Shown piece by piece: positions 33,748 to 41,318 of a stretch of 41,318 nucleotides of DNA. Location: assembly GCA_021785115.1 (NCBI GenBank), contig JAJYGO010000077.1, forward strand, positions 1-41,318. The letters run 5' to 3'. The DNA is from Chloroflexota bacterium (GTDB lineage: Bacteria > Chloroflexota > Limnocylindria > Limnocylindrales > CSP1-4). Made by a program: the position numbers and the translations under genes. Under the pieces are notes generated by a model. That model was not told where the DNA came from. It saw only the letters and a program-made list of their open reading frames with translations, and did not search any database. Each line of letters starts with the position of its first letter. Positions within the stretch are counted from its first letter, which is position 1.

Positions 33748-34947
33748 CTACCCGGGCGTGCCGGCGGCGGTCGGGATCGCAGACGGCGCCCGGGACGGGA
33801 TCGGTGCCCGGAAGGACGGGGGAAGCTGTCCCTGGGCGGCCAGGCGCCGGATGACGAACCCGTAGTAGTCGTCCACGCGGGCCGTCACGCGGTCCCAGCC
33901 GAACTCGTGCGAGCGCTCCAGCCCCGAGCGGCCCATCCGCTCCCGGGCCGCTGGATCGTCCAGCAGGTGCGCGATCGCGGCGGCCAGGGCCTCGGGATCG
34001 CGTGGGGCCACCAGCAGCGCCTGCTCGCCGCGCCGCACGACGCCCTTGTATCCGTGGATGTCGCTGCACACGATCGGCTTGCCGGAGGCCATCGCCTCCA
34101 GCAGCACGATCCCGAAGGACTCGTGCCCGGTCGCCGGCGAGACGTACACGTCGGCCGTGGCGAACCACCGCGCCTTCTCGTCCTCGCTCACGCGCCCGAG
34201 CATCTCCACCCCGCTGAGACGGCGCGTCATCACGTAGCGGCGGGCCTCGCGGTCCTGCGGTCCGTGGCCCACCACCAGCAGGCGGCAGTCCCGGCCCTCG
34301 CGCCGCAGGAGACGGAAGGCCTTGAGCAGGTAGAGGAGCCCTTTTCGGTCCTCGAGGCGACCCACGAACAGCAGGTTGGGCGTGCCGTCGCGCCAGCGCT
34401 CGATGGGTCGGGCGGACACGAACCGTTCGACGTCGACCCCGTTGGGGATCACCTTGTAGTCGCCGGGGAAGTACTTGTCGATGAAGTACCGGGCCGCCGC
34501 GCTGACCGCGATCCGGCCGTGGAGCCGCCGCGCATAGCCGCCCAGCATCCGGCGACTGAACTCGTAGGCCGGGCTCCACCCGTTGTACGCGTGGAACGTG
34601 GCGACGTTGACGCTGGTGGACTCGCGGAGGAGCACCAGCGAGAGGAAGGGCACGAAGGGCTCGTGGAAGTGGAGCAGGTCGAACTGCTCGCGGTCGAGGA
34701 CCTCGCGGCACTGGGAGAGGAACCGCGGCGAGACGGTCAGGGTGCCCACGGAGCCGTTGGACGGAACGCTGAAGCCGCGCCCGATCCGGATGATGTCGCC
34801 CTCGCTCGACCGCTGCAGGCCGTGGGTGCTGCTGATGATCCGCACGTCGTGGCCCCGCGCGCGGAGGTGCTGGTGGAGGAACCCGACGTGCGCGTTGACC
34901 CCGCCGGGCAGCGGGTAGATGTACGGCGTCACCAGCCCGATCTTCAC
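33748..34947 (-). CDS. GT4 glycosyltransferase, PimA-like phosphatidylinositol mannosyltransferase
   Basis: A 399-residue GT-B enzyme. The N-terminal loop PLPGGVNAHVGFLHQHL is the PimA/GT4 acceptor-side glycine loop; LLHFHEP and NVATFHAY follow. The C-terminal nucleotide site shows NGVDVERF, LLFVGRLEDRKG and the E-x7-E motif GHESFGIVLLEAM. In mycobacteria PimA adds the first mannose to phosphatidylinositol from GDP-mannose on the cytoplasmic face. Here it is the last gene of the operon with CDP-alcohol phosphotransferase, inositol-1-phosphate synthase and acyltransferases, which strongly supports a PimA role. GTG 34947 overlaps the upstream PHP stop (GTGA). The C-terminus carries a Pro/Ser/Ala-rich tail not seen in mycobacterial PimA. 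Confidence 0.85.
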   Translation of the reverse strand: MKIGLVTPYIYPLPGGVNAHVGFLHQHLRARGHDVRIISSTHGLQRSSEGDIIRIGRGFSVPSNGSVGTLTVSPRFLSQCREVLDREQFDLLHFHEPFVPFLSLVLLRESTSVNVATFHAYNGWSPAYEFSRRMLGGYARRLHGRIAVSAAARYFIDKYFPGDYKVIPNGVDVERFVSARPIERWRDGTPNLLFVGRLEDRKGLLYLLKAFRLLRREGRDCRLLVVGHGPQDREARRYVMTRRLSGVEMLGRVSEDEKARWFATADVYVSPATGHESFGIVLLEAMASGKPIVCSDIHGYKGVVRRGEQALLVAPRDPEALAAAIAHLLDDPAARERMGRSGLERSHEFGWDRVTARVDDYYGFVIRRLAAQGQLPPSFRAPIPSRAPSAIPTAAGTPG

Positions 34948-35807
34948 GGCGACGCCTCCTGCTCCCCCGGGGCGGCCTCCTCGTCCGACGCCCGGGGCTC
35001 GATGAAGCGCGGTGGCCGGAGGTTGCCCCCGGGGTAGCCGAGATCGCGCCCGGTCCCGTTCCGGAGCAGGGCGCCCCGCAGGTCGTCGCGGATGTCGCGG
35101 CTGTACTTGCGGAGCTGCCGGCCGTACATCACCACCTGGAACCCGAACGTCCAGAACTCGCCGTGCCAGCCCGTGCGGTGCTCGAGGATCGCCTGGCGGA
35201 GATCCTCCGCGGTGTGGCCGGGAAAGGTCGTGTAGCCGGTGGCGATCGCCTCGAGGAGGTGCGCATCACTGCCCCCCGTGGTGGCCATCCGAAGCTCGTC
35301 GGCGAGCCGGACCGTCTGCGCGTGGTGCGTCCGCCCGGCGGTGGTCGGGTTGAATGCCTCCAGCGCGTCGAGGTGGAAGCGCGGATCCGGGTCGGCCTGG
35401 AAGCGGCGGATGGACCGGCCGCTCGCGCAGATCGGGTACGGTGCCAGGGGGTGGGCGGCGATGGCCAGGCCTCCCTGCTCGTGGACGGCCGCGATGGTGG
35501 CCCGCAGTGACTGGAGGGGCCGGATGCGCTCCTGCAGGAACAGCGCCAGCAGGTGCCCGCCTCGCGTGGTGATCTCCTCGCCCACGATCACCTCGACCCG
35601 CGAGTCCCTGGCGCGGGCGAGCGCCCGTGCGGCCAGCCCGGCGTCCACCCGCTCGTGATCGGAGATCCCGATGACGTCGAGATCCGTGTTCCGCTCGACG
35701 TGGTCGAGGATCTCCTCGATGCTCGCCACGCCGTCGGACGCAAGGGTGTGGATGTGCAGGTCCGCCCTCCCCAGGCGCACCGTATCGGGCCGATCGTGAC
35801 CGTTCAT
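34944..35807 (-). CDS. PHP-domain phosphoesterase
   Basis: A 287-residue protein with PHP motifs: HIH (His18, His20) with Asp25, SDH (Asp50-His51), the Glu/His pair in VGEEITTRGGH (Glu77, His85), AAHP (His119) and a GSDAH motif near the C-terminus. These nine-ligand sites usually bind three metals. Relatives include histidinol-phosphatase and YciV/RNase AM, a 3',5'-nucleoside bisphosphate phosphatase. The N-terminal half is a complete PHP and the C-terminal third (about 215-287) is Arg-rich without a clear domain. ATG 35807 overlaps the upstream acyltransferase stop (ATGA), and GAGGAAC sits before it. Its place between the lipid acyltransferases and the PimA-like gene suggests it acts on an inositol-lipid phosphate; that is inference. 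Confidence 0.82.
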   Translation of the reverse strand: MNGHDRPDTVRLGRADLHIHTLASDGVASIEEILDHVERNTDLDVIGISDHERVDAGLAARALARARDSRVEVIVGEEITTRGGHLLALFLQERIRPLQSLRATIAAVHEQGGLAIAAHPLAPYPICASGRSIRRFQADPDPRFHLDALEAFNPTTAGRTHHAQTVRLADELRMATTGGSDAHLLEAIATGYTTFPGHTAEDLRQAILEHRTGWHGEFWTFGFQVVMYGRQLRKYSRDIRDDLRGALLRNGTGRDLGYPGGNLRPPRFIEPRASDEEAAPGEQEASP

Positions 35808-36796
35808 GCCTGTTCCTCCGCCCACAGCGGCTGGAAGATCGACCACCACTGCTCGGGCGCCTCGGCGATCAGCCGCTCGAATGTCCGTGCCGCCTGGTCC
35901 AGGACCCGGCGCGCGCGTTCGTGCCGCGTCCCCGGGGGCGGCGCCTCGAGCGGCACGACGAACGCCCGGTAGTCCGTCCACCCGACGCGGATGCCCGCCG
36001 CGACGAAGGCGGGCACGCCCGACTCGGCGACCAGGACGCCCGGCCCGGCGGGCAGACGGGTGGTGGCGCCGAACAGCCGGACGGCCACGCCGGGCCCACC
36101 CACCCCCCGGTCCGCGATGAGGCCGACGATGTCCCCGCGCGCAAGCGCCCGCTCGAGCGCCGTGCGCGACCCTCGACTGGGGATGATCTCCACCCCGGTG
36201 CGGCCGCGACTGCGCTCCATGTAGGCCTGCAGGGGCGCGTTGCGGAGCGTCTCCATGGGTGCCACCGCGTGCCGGCCCCGCATCACCGTGATGTATTGCG
36301 CCGGGAGCTCGAGCGCCCCCAGGTGGAGCCCGATCACGATCGACGGCCCGGGCCGGTCGATCTCGCGATCCGCCACTTCGGGATCCTCGAGCTGGAGGTG
36401 GCGCTCCAGGAACGCGCGGTCCACCCTGGCGTTGCGCACCACCTCGAGGTAGTAGCGGGCGCGGTGGCCGAAGGCGTCGCGCAGGAGACGCTCGAGCGCC
36501 GCCGGGTCGTGGGCTGCCCTCCGGATGCGCGGCGAGGCGGTCCCGTTCGCGTCGAGCCACTGGCAGACGCGCCGGAGGTTGGCGCGGGCAAGAGTCCGCT
36601 GCCCCGGCGCGACGAGATACCAGCCCGCGCCCACCACATGGGCGATGCGATGGAGGGCCCCTGCCGGCAGCGGCGCGACCAGCGTGGAGAGACCCTCCAG
36701 GGCTGCGGCGCCCGCGCGCTGTCGCAGCGTGGGTCGGGAGGCGGGTCCTCCGCCCCGTGCGCCGTGCTCCGCGGTGCGCAGGCGTCGCTCAGGCAC
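35804..36796 (-). CDS. LpxL/PatA-family acyltransferase, second paralogue
   Basis: A 330-residue membrane acyltransferase of the LpxL/HtrB superfamily. The catalytic H-X4-E reads HLGALE (His158, Glu163), preceded by the strand PSIVIGL and followed by the family block MRGRHAVAPMETLRNAPLQAYM, which is the position of the R/N motif in HtrB. Mycobacterial PatA of this family acylates the mannose of phosphatidylinositol mannosides. GTG 36796 is used because it overlaps the upstream stop by 8 nt; the longer frame to 36925 runs through the previous gene. Its N-terminus lacks a clear signal anchor. Two consecutive paralogues suggest two acylation steps on one acceptor. Confidence 0.83.
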   Translation of the reverse strand: MPERRLRTAEHGARGGGPASRPTLRQRAGAAALEGLSTLVAPLPAGALHRIAHVVGAGWYLVAPGQRTLARANLRRVCQWLDANGTASPRIRRAAHDPAALERLLRDAFGHRARYYLEVVRNARVDRAFLERHLQLEDPEVADREIDRPGPSIVIGLHLGALELPAQYITVMRGRHAVAPMETLRNAPLQAYMERSRGRTGVEIIPSRGSRTALERALARGDIVGLIADRGVGGPGVAVRLFGATTRLPAGPGVLVAESGVPAFVAAGIRVGWTDYRAFVVPLEAPPPGTRHERARRVLDQAARTFERLIAEAPEQWWSIFQPLWAEEQA

Positions 36797-38000
36797 TCGC
36801 AGCGCCCTCGTCGACGAGACCAGGGTCGAGCGCCACCGGTTCCGGGGCCGTCGCTCGTGGCGCGGCGGGCTCCTCCGCCGCCGGTTCCGCCCCGCCGGCC
36901 TGCCGCCGACGTCGCCGGGCCGCACGGTCGCCGCGATCGGTCAGCGCCGCCGCGGCGCGCTCGGCAAGGTGGCTCGCCTCGGCGGCCGTCTCCGGCCAGA
37001 TCGGCTTGAAGCAGTACCACTGGGACGGTTCCGTGGCGATGGCCGCCTGGAGGGCGTCGGCCACGGTCTGCGTGGCGCGCTGGATCTCGGCCGGGGAATC
37101 GCCCTCGACCTCGATCGGCTCGCCGTGCTCCGCGTGGTAGCGACCGTCGGCCGCCAGCCGGTTCACCACCGGGACGATCGCCGCGCCGCTCTTCGCGGCG
37201 AGCACCGCCGGGCCCGCCGGGAGCGTCGTCCAGTCCCCGAAGAGCCGGACCGGGATGCCGTCCGATCGATAGCCCCAGTCCACCAGGAGCGCCAGGATCC
37301 CCTGTTCGCGAAGGACGCGGTGGATCTCGCGCAGGTTGCGCCACGCGATCACCTGCACGCCCCAGCGACGCCGCTGCTCGGCGAGCAGCTCGTACAGCTC
37401 GGGGAACGCGGTGTCGTCGGCGACGCCGTACGCGGGGAACCCGTGGGACGCCATGGCGGCAGCCAGCGTCTCCATGCTCCCCACGTGCAGCGTGACGATG
37501 ATCATCGCGCGGCCCTCGGCACGAAGCCGCTCGTACAGGCGCCTGAAGGAGTCGAGCCCGCGGTCGCCGTCCGCGTCCACCAGGCGGGCCGGGACGTCCG
37601 GGGGCAGCGCCGGCAGGCGCATCAGCCCGACCACGTACCCCGCGTAGGCGCGGTAGACGTCGCGTGCCAGGCGGGCCACGTCCGGGTGCTCCACCGGGAG
37701 GCCCAGCACGTGGCCGGCATTCGCGGTGATCGCCCGTCGCTTGGCGGGCCAGAGCGCGTACCCGGCCAGGAACCCCAGCCGGGCGATGGCCAGCACCGGG
37801 CCCTCGGGCAGGTGCCCGAGGGCCCAGGAAGCGGCGCGATAGGCGCGGACGGTCGCCTTCTCGTTGAGCCGGCGGGCCAGCCGCACGAGGCGCCGCCCAT
37901 CGGCCGCTCGCCGGTGAGGTGCGTAGGCGACACCGCCGGCACCCCGGCTCCGACCGGAGATCGCCTCGCCCGGGGCCGGCCCGCCGTTCGAGGACGGCAT
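36789..38000 (-). CDS. LpxL/PatA-family acyltransferase, first paralogue
   Basis: A 403-residue acyltransferase. The H-X4-E motif is HVGSME (His172, Glu177) after the strand AMIIVTL. The next motif region (MASHGFPAYGVADDTAF) and VDWGYRSDGIPVRLFGDWTTLPAGPAVLAAKSGA match the LpxL/HtrB fold, including the usual GxPxRLFG block. The N-terminal ~45 residues are Pro/Arg-rich; the hydrophobic segment 54-90 would be the membrane-entry helix. The C-terminus is an Arg/Glu/Pro-rich extension (about 350-403). ATG 38000 follows the ino1 stop by 13 nt and overlaps the next gene. By synteny to patA it likely acylates a phosphatidylinositol mannoside. Confidence 0.84.
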   Translation of the reverse strand: MPSSNGGPAPGEAISGRSRGAGGVAYAPHRRAADGRRLVRLARRLNEKATVRAYRAASWALGHLPEGPVLAIARLGFLAGYALWPAKRRAITANAGHVLGLPVEHPDVARLARDVYRAYAGYVVGLMRLPALPPDVPARLVDADGDRGLDSFRRLYERLRAEGRAMIIVTLHVGSMETLAAAMASHGFPAYGVADDTAFPELYELLAEQRRRWGVQVIAWRNLREIHRVLREQGILALLVDWGYRSDGIPVRLFGDWTTLPAGPAVLAAKSGAAIVPVVNRLAADGRYHAEHGEPIEVEGDSPAEIQRATQTVADALQAAIATEPSQWYCFKPIWPETAAEASHLAERAAAALTDRGDRAARRRRRQAGGAEPAAEEPAAPRATAPEPVALDPGLVDEGAASA

Positions 38001-38013
38001 GCGTCCGACCGGC

Positions 38014-39258
38014 CTAGCCGGCGTGTCCCGTGGCGGAGGCGGCCCGACGCTTCGGCGAGGAGAGCTTCCGGGCGGGCCGCCTGGCCGGTGCCGGCTCGTC
38101 GCCGTGGAGCACCTCGTTGTCCTCGCCACGGATGAACGCCTCGACGCGCTCGCGCGCCTGGTCGTCATGGATCTGGATGGGCGGGCTCTTCATGAAGTAC
38201 GAGGACGGGGCGACCAGCGTCCCGGTGAGGCCGCGGTCGAGGCCGAGCTTCAGGCAGCGGACGGCGTCGATCACCACGCCGGCGCTGTTGGGGCTGTCCC
38301 ACACCTCGAGCTTGAGCTCCGCGTTGAGGGGCACGTCGCCGAAGGTGGTGCCTTCCATGCGGATGTAGCACCACTTGCGGTCCTGCAGCCACGGCACGTG
38401 GTCCGACGGCCCGACGTGGATGTCGTCGGGATCCAGCTCGTAGTCGAGCATGGAGGTCACGGCGTTGGTCTTGGAGATCTTCTTCGACTCGAGCCGCTCG
38501 CGCTCGAGCATGTTGAGGAAGTCCGTGTTGCCGCCGAAGTTCAGCTGGTAGGTGCGGTCCAGCTTCACGCCGCGGTCCATGAAGAGGCGGGTCATCACGC
38601 GGTGGCTGATGGTGGCACCGACCTGGCTCTTGACATCGTCGCCGATGATCGGCAGCCCGGCCTCGGCGAAGCGGCGCTGCCAGTAGGGCTCACGGCCGAT
38701 GAAGACCGGGATGCAGTTGACCACCGCGACGCCCGCGTTCAGCGCCTGCTCCACGTACCACTTCGTCGCCTCCTCCGAGCCGACGGGGAGGTAGTTGATG
38801 ACGACGTCGACTTCGCGCTCGCGCAGGATGCCGGTGATGTCGGCGGTGGGGCCGGGCGCCTTCTCGATGATCTGGCTCAGGTACTTCCCCAGCCCGTCGT
38901 GGGTCATGCCGCGCTCGACGGGAACGTTCAGCTTCGGAACCTGCTGGAAGACGTACGTGTTGTTCGGCTTGGCGTAGATGGCCTCGGAGAGGTCCTTGCC
39001 GACCTTGTTCTTGTCGATGTCGAAGGCGGCCACGAACTCCAGGTCGCGGATGTGATACCCGCCGAGGTCGACGTGCATGATGCCCGGGATGAAGTCGCCG
39101 GGCTCCGCGTCCTCGTAGTAGTAGCGGCCCTGCACCAGGCTGCTGGCGCAGTTGCCCACGCCGATGATGGCGACGCGGATCTTGCCGTCGTTGCGCTTCG
39201 AGCGCTTGTGGCCGTTCCCCTCCGGGGCAGCCGCCGTCAGCTTCGTGGTCTCGTCCAC
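38014..39258 (-). CDS. ino1: myo-Inositol-1-phosphate synthase
   Basis: A 414-residue NAD-dependent enzyme that turns glucose-6-phosphate into myo-inositol-1-phosphate. The Rossmann loop [16 protein letters not shown] (about 29-44) is followed by the signature stretch [15 protein letters not shown] and [14 protein letters not shown]. The inositol-synthase end motif is near [19 protein letters not shown] and [21 protein letters not shown], with Lys/Asp residues typical of the active site. The size matches prokaryotic (actinobacterial-type) enzymes plus a basic Ala/Pro C-terminal tail. GTG 39258 starts 6 nt after the previous gene's stop. This is the source of inositol for the lipid made by the rest of the operon. 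Confidence 0.95.
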   Translation of the reverse strand: MDETTKLTAAAPEGNGHKRSKRNDGKIRVAIIGVGNCASSLVQGRYYYEDAEPGDFIPGIMHVDLGGYHIRDLEFVAAFDIDKNKVGKDLSEAIYAKPNNTYVFQQVPKLNVPVERGMTHDGLGKYLSQIIEKAPGPTADITGILREREVDVVINYLPVGSEEATKWYVEQALNAGVAVVNCIPVFIGREPYWQRRFAEAGLPIIGDDVKSQVGATISHRVMTRLFMDRGVKLDRTYQLNFGGNTDFLNMLERERLESKKISKTNAVTSMLDYELDPDDIHVGPSDHVPWLQDRKWCYIRMEGTTFGDVPLNAELKLEVWDSPNSAGVVIDAVRCLKLGLDRGLTGTLVAPSSYFMKSPPIQIHDDQARERVEAFIRGEDNEVLHGDEPAPARRPARKLSSPKRRAASATGHAG

Positions 39259-39264
39259 CGGTGC

Positions 39265-39990
39265 CTACTCCTCCGCTTGCCGCGCCTGCGCGCGTACGTG
39301 CCAGATCCGCTGGAGCACCGTCACGGTGCTCAGGATGAACAGGAGCGCGAGTGTGCCGGCGAGCCACGGCTGGCCGGCCTGCATCGAGAGCTCGAACCCG
39401 CCGGGCAGGCCGAGCGATCCGCCGGCAGCGCCGGCATCCACGGCGACGCCGCCCGCCAGCCCGGTGGCGATCAGGCCGAGGCCCATCACCACCACGCGTT
39501 CGGCGCGAGGCGCCACGCCCACGTCCCCCCCGAAGCCGAGCCCCTCGGCTCGCGCCCGCGTGTAGCTCACCAGGAACGCCGCGACCATCGCGAGCGCCGC
39601 CAGGGCCGGGAGCAGGGGGATCGTGCCGGCCGGGGATTGCCGGGCGAGGGCCCCGGCCACGGTGCCGGCCACGACGCCGACGTAGAGGACACCTTCGCCG
39701 GCGCGATCGAGGGTGCTGTCCAGGAACGCCCCGAAGCGGGAGACCCGGCCGGTGGCGCGCGCCAGCGCGCCGTCCAGCATGTCGAAGGCCGCGAAGACCA
39801 GACCCACGACGCCCGCTGCGACCCACTGGCCATCCGCGGCCAGCCATGCCGCGACGCAGACGCCGAGGAAGCCGATGACCGTGAGCGCGTTGGGCGTGAG
39901 TCCCACCCGTCCCGCCGCCAGCGCGACCGGGACCGCGAGCGACTTGATCCGCGCCCGGGTGGCGGGCGGCACCAGCGAGTGCTCGGTCAC
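39265..39990 (-). CDS. CDP-alcohol phosphotransferase, likely phosphatidylinositol(-phosphate) synthase
   Basis: A 241-residue membrane protein with about six helices. The CDP-alcohol phosphotransferase motif is complete: D70-x2-D73-G74-x2-A77-R78-x8-G87-x3-D91-x3-D95. The family includes PgsA, PssA and the actinobacterial phosphatidylinositol-phosphate synthase. Direct neighbours ino1 and the PimA-like gene favour inositol-1-phosphate as the acceptor alcohol, giving phosphatidylinositol phosphate. GTG 39990 overlaps the ArsR stop (GTGA). No residue visible here proves the acceptor, so serine or glycerophosphate use remains possible. Confidence 0.9.
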   Translation of the reverse strand: MTEHSLVPPATRARIKSLAVPVALAAGRVGLTPNALTVIGFLGVCVAAWLAADGQWVAAGVVGLVFAAFDMLDGALARATGRVSRFGAFLDSTLDRAGEGVLYVGVVAGTVAGALARQSPAGTIPLLPALAALAMVAAFLVSYTRARAEGLGFGGDVGVAPRAERVVVMGLGLIATGLAGGVAVDAGAAGGSLGLPGGFELSMQAGQPWLAGTLALLFILSTVTVLQRIWHVRAQARQAEE

Positions 39991-40331
39991 GACATCGCCC
40001 CCTGCGCCGTGGCCACGAGTCGGTCCTGGCTCCGCTGGTACCGCTCGAACTCCTCCCTGCGCAGCGTGCAGATCACCTCGCGGCCCACGCGCCGGGTCGC
40101 GATCAGCCCGGCGGCGCGAAGCGTCCGGAGGTGCCAGGAGACGAGCGGCTGCGACAGGTCCACGAACTCCACCAGGTCCGTGACCGTGGCGGGGGATTCC
40201 GCGAGCCGCCGGATGATGCGGAGCCTGGTCACGTCCCCCAGCGCCTTGTGGAACGCGCGCAGGTCGCGCAGCTCGTCCGGCGGGGCGGCGATCGTCGCGA
40301 TGGTCGACCGGATGTGGGCTGGCGAAGGCAA
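39987..40331 (-). CDS. ArsR-family winged-helix transcriptional repressor
   Basis: A 114-residue ArsR-type regulator, from TTG 40331, which has TGAGG 5-6 nt upstream; the track of in-frame codons extends further but without a ribosome site. The helix-turn-helix reads VTDLVEFVDLSQPLVSWHLRTLRAAGLI and the wing ATRRVGREVICTL. It lacks the ELCVCDL metal motif, so it is not an arsenic/cadmium type; its signal is unknown. It is the first gene of the inositol-lipid operon and its stop overlaps the CDP-alcohol phosphotransferase start. A palindrome right at the transcription start (40352-40365) is the probable autoregulatory operator. Confidence 0.88.
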   Translation of the reverse strand: MPSPAHIRSTIATIAAPPDELRDLRAFHKALGDVTRLRIIRRLAESPATVTDLVEFVDLSQPLVSWHLRTLRAAGLIATRRVGREVICTLRREEFERYQRSQDRLVATAQGAMS

Positions 40332-40351
40332 CGCGACCTCACGTGAGCAGG

Positions 40352-40365
40352 ACTTTATATAAAGT
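40352..40365. promoter_or_regulatory. Palindromic operator of the ArsR-type repressor
   Basis: ACTTTATATAAAGT is a perfect 14-bp palindrome. It begins right after the predicted +1 of the promoter at 40373-40400 and 20 bp before the repressor's TTG start, the classical place for a repressor site. It is the most AT-rich segment nearby, in a very GC-rich region. Confidence 0.75.
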
Positions 40366-40372
40366 GTCGCTG

Positions 40373-40400
40373 ATGCTACCACGCATCCGGCCGGCGTCAA
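40373..40400 (-). promoter_or_regulatory. Promoter of the inositol-lipid operon
   Basis: On the minus strand TTGACG (40400-40395) and TAGCAT (40378-40373) with 16-bp spacing. Predicted +1 is near 40366, directly in front of the palindrome at 40352-40365. Confidence 0.6.
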
Positions 40401-40415
40401 ACCGGGGCGTGCGCG

Positions 40416-41159
40416 CTACTTCCGACCGGCGAGCAGCGCGTAGGCCCAGGCATCGAGCGCCTTCGCGCCCCCCATGACCGTCCTGACCGAGTCGCGGAGC
40501 TCGGGTTTCGTGGCGAGGAGCCAGGCGGCGCGCGCCCAGGCACGGGCGAGCCACCGGAGTCCGATCCAGCGCATGCGGCTCCTGACCTCCATCGCGGGAT
40601 CGATCCGGTGGATCTCCACCACCCTGTCCTGGAGGCCGGAGTCGTCCCAGGTCCCCCGCCATGCCGCCGCGGTCAGCACCTCCGTCCCGAGGTCGCGCGC
40701 CACCCGGGCGACGTCCTCGGGGATCTCCTCGACCGCGACGAGCTCGTTCAGCCCGACGTAGCCCCCGGGCCGGGTGACCCGCACGAGCTCGCGGATCGCG
40801 CCCGCCTTGTCGTCGACGAAGGCGAGGACCGACTCGGCCACGACGACGTCGAACCGGTCGGACTCGAACGGCAGGTCGCGGAGGTCGGCGACCTGCAGGT
40901 CGACCAGGTCCTCCACGCCGTCCCGCCGGGCGCGTTCCCGCGCCCACTCGATCATCTTCGGCGAGCGATCGATCCCGACGACGCGGCAGCCATGCGTCCG
41001 GGCGATGTACGCGGGCCCGACGCCGATCCCGCAGCCGACGTCGAGCACCTCGCTGGCACGCTCGACGTGGCACAGCGCCAGGAGCCGTCGCGTCGCGGGG
41101 ATGCCGCCCTGGTGCTTGCTGATCCCGAGCTCGGCCTGCATGTCGAGGTAGTCGACCAT
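40416..41159 (-). CDS. SAM-dependent methyltransferase (class I)
   Basis: A 247-residue class I methyltransferase. Motif I is VLDVGCGIGVGPA, the acidic end of strand 2 is VGIDRS, and DLQVADLRDLPF and FDVVVAESVLAFVDDK are the later SAM motifs; RVTRPGGYVGLNELV is the usual UbiE/methyltransferase-11 block. The acceptor is unknown. The C-terminus (about 190-247) is rich in Trp/Arg/Ala, perhaps membrane-adjacent. ATG 41159 is preceded by GGGGAGG at 5-6 nt. It is upstream of the ArsR promoter and separately transcribed, but same-strand and only 85 bp away. Lipid methylation is possible; nothing here proves it. Confidence 0.85.
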   Translation of the reverse strand: MVDYLDMQAELGISKHQGGIPATRRLLALCHVERASEVLDVGCGIGVGPAYIARTHGCRVVGIDRSPKMIEWARERARRDGVEDLVDLQVADLRDLPFESDRFDVVVAESVLAFVDDKAGAIRELVRVTRPGGYVGLNELVAVEEIPEDVARVARDLGTEVLTAAAWRGTWDDSGLQDRVVEIHRIDPAMEVRSRMRWIGLRWLARAWARAAWLLATKPELRDSVRTVMGGAKALDAWAYALLAGRK

Positions 41160-41318
41160 CGGAGCCTCCCCGAGCAGACGCCGGGCGGTCCGGCACGAAC
41201 CGCCCGCGGCCGGGGCGGTGGGCGAGCGGGCCGCCGGTCAGCGCTTCTGCTGTTGGGGAGGGTGCGCGCGTTCGGATCCGTCTGCCAGAGGCATTCGGCG
41301 GGAAGGAGGCGGGACGCC

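Noticed and set aside
28391..33865. An 1824-codon open frame on the plus strand in another frame of the fusion gene.
   Set aside because: The translation is Arg/Gly/Ala repeats without domains; the other frame has clear helices and PMT motifs.
39987..40331. Arsenic-sensing ArsR.
   Set aside because: The CxC metal motif in the recognition helix region is missing, so only the fold is assigned.
41160..41318. A gene or tRNA in the last 159 bp.
   Set aside because: No cloverleaf or start with a ribosome site can be supported; the sequence is cut by the window edge.

Overview
This is a very GC-rich bacterial chromosome segment spanning the replication origin. The order rpmH-rnpA-yidD-yidC-jag, diverging from csaA-dnaA, followed by oriC-dnaN-recF-DUF721, marks the origin. 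The left arm (secA end, prfB, ftsE, ftsX, S41 protease, smpB, tmRNA) is the order common in Actinobacteria and Chloroflexota. The gene complement and protein style (SecA tail, S41 protease, bifunctional nuclease, DUF2723 and GT-C proteins, no gyrB after DUF721) suggest an uncultured Chloroflexota, perhaps the Limnocylindria lineage. An actinobacterium cannot be excluded, and this placement is inference.

Layout. 1-4409 (+): SecA C-terminus, a YdcF-like protein, a small eight-cysteine protein, prfB with its programmed +1 frameshift, a GNAT protein and an inositol-monophosphatase-family protein. 4432-8605 (+): ftsE, ftsX, an S41 protease, a short leader-peptide-like ORF with a strong hairpin, and smpB. 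8740-9109: tmRNA, the partner of SmpB. 9347-12458: a secreted phosphoesterase and a convergent VanW-type protein, with a hairpin between them. 12601-15677 (-): rpmH-rnpA-yidD-yidC-jag from a near-consensus promoter. 15889-21043 (+): csaA, dnaA, oriC, dnaN, recF, DUF721. 21054-23960 (+): a degenerate PP2C-like protein fused to an extracellular propeller, and a bifunctional-nuclease protein, both with a -10-like box 7 nt before the ATG.

24026-33644 is a glycosylation locus. A GT2 polyprenyl-phosphate sugar synthase, a DUF2723 protein and a GT-C-like membrane protein lie on the minus strand. Divergent from them is a 1902-residue plus-strand protein that joins a GT87/DUF2029-like GT-C enzyme to a GT39 (PMT) protein mannosyltransferase carrying a propeller and coiled-coil insertion.

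33748-40400 (-) is a compact, overlapping operon: ArsR-type repressor with a palindromic operator, CDP-alcohol phosphotransferase, inositol-1-phosphate synthase, two LpxL/PatA-like acyltransferases, a PHP-domain phosphoesterase and a PimA-like GT4 mannosyltransferase. This is the core gene set for phosphatidylinositol and acylated phosphatidylinositol mannosides, arranged much like mycobacterial pgsA1-patA-pimA but with ino1, a PHP gene and a second acyltransferase built in. A SAM methyltransferase (40416-41159) closes the window.

The most interesting items are the inositol-mannolipid operon with its candidate missing phosphatase, the double GT-C fusion, the pseudo-PP2C ectodomain protein beside the origin, the eight-cysteine protein coupled to prfB, and the leader-peptide/hairpin unit before smpB.
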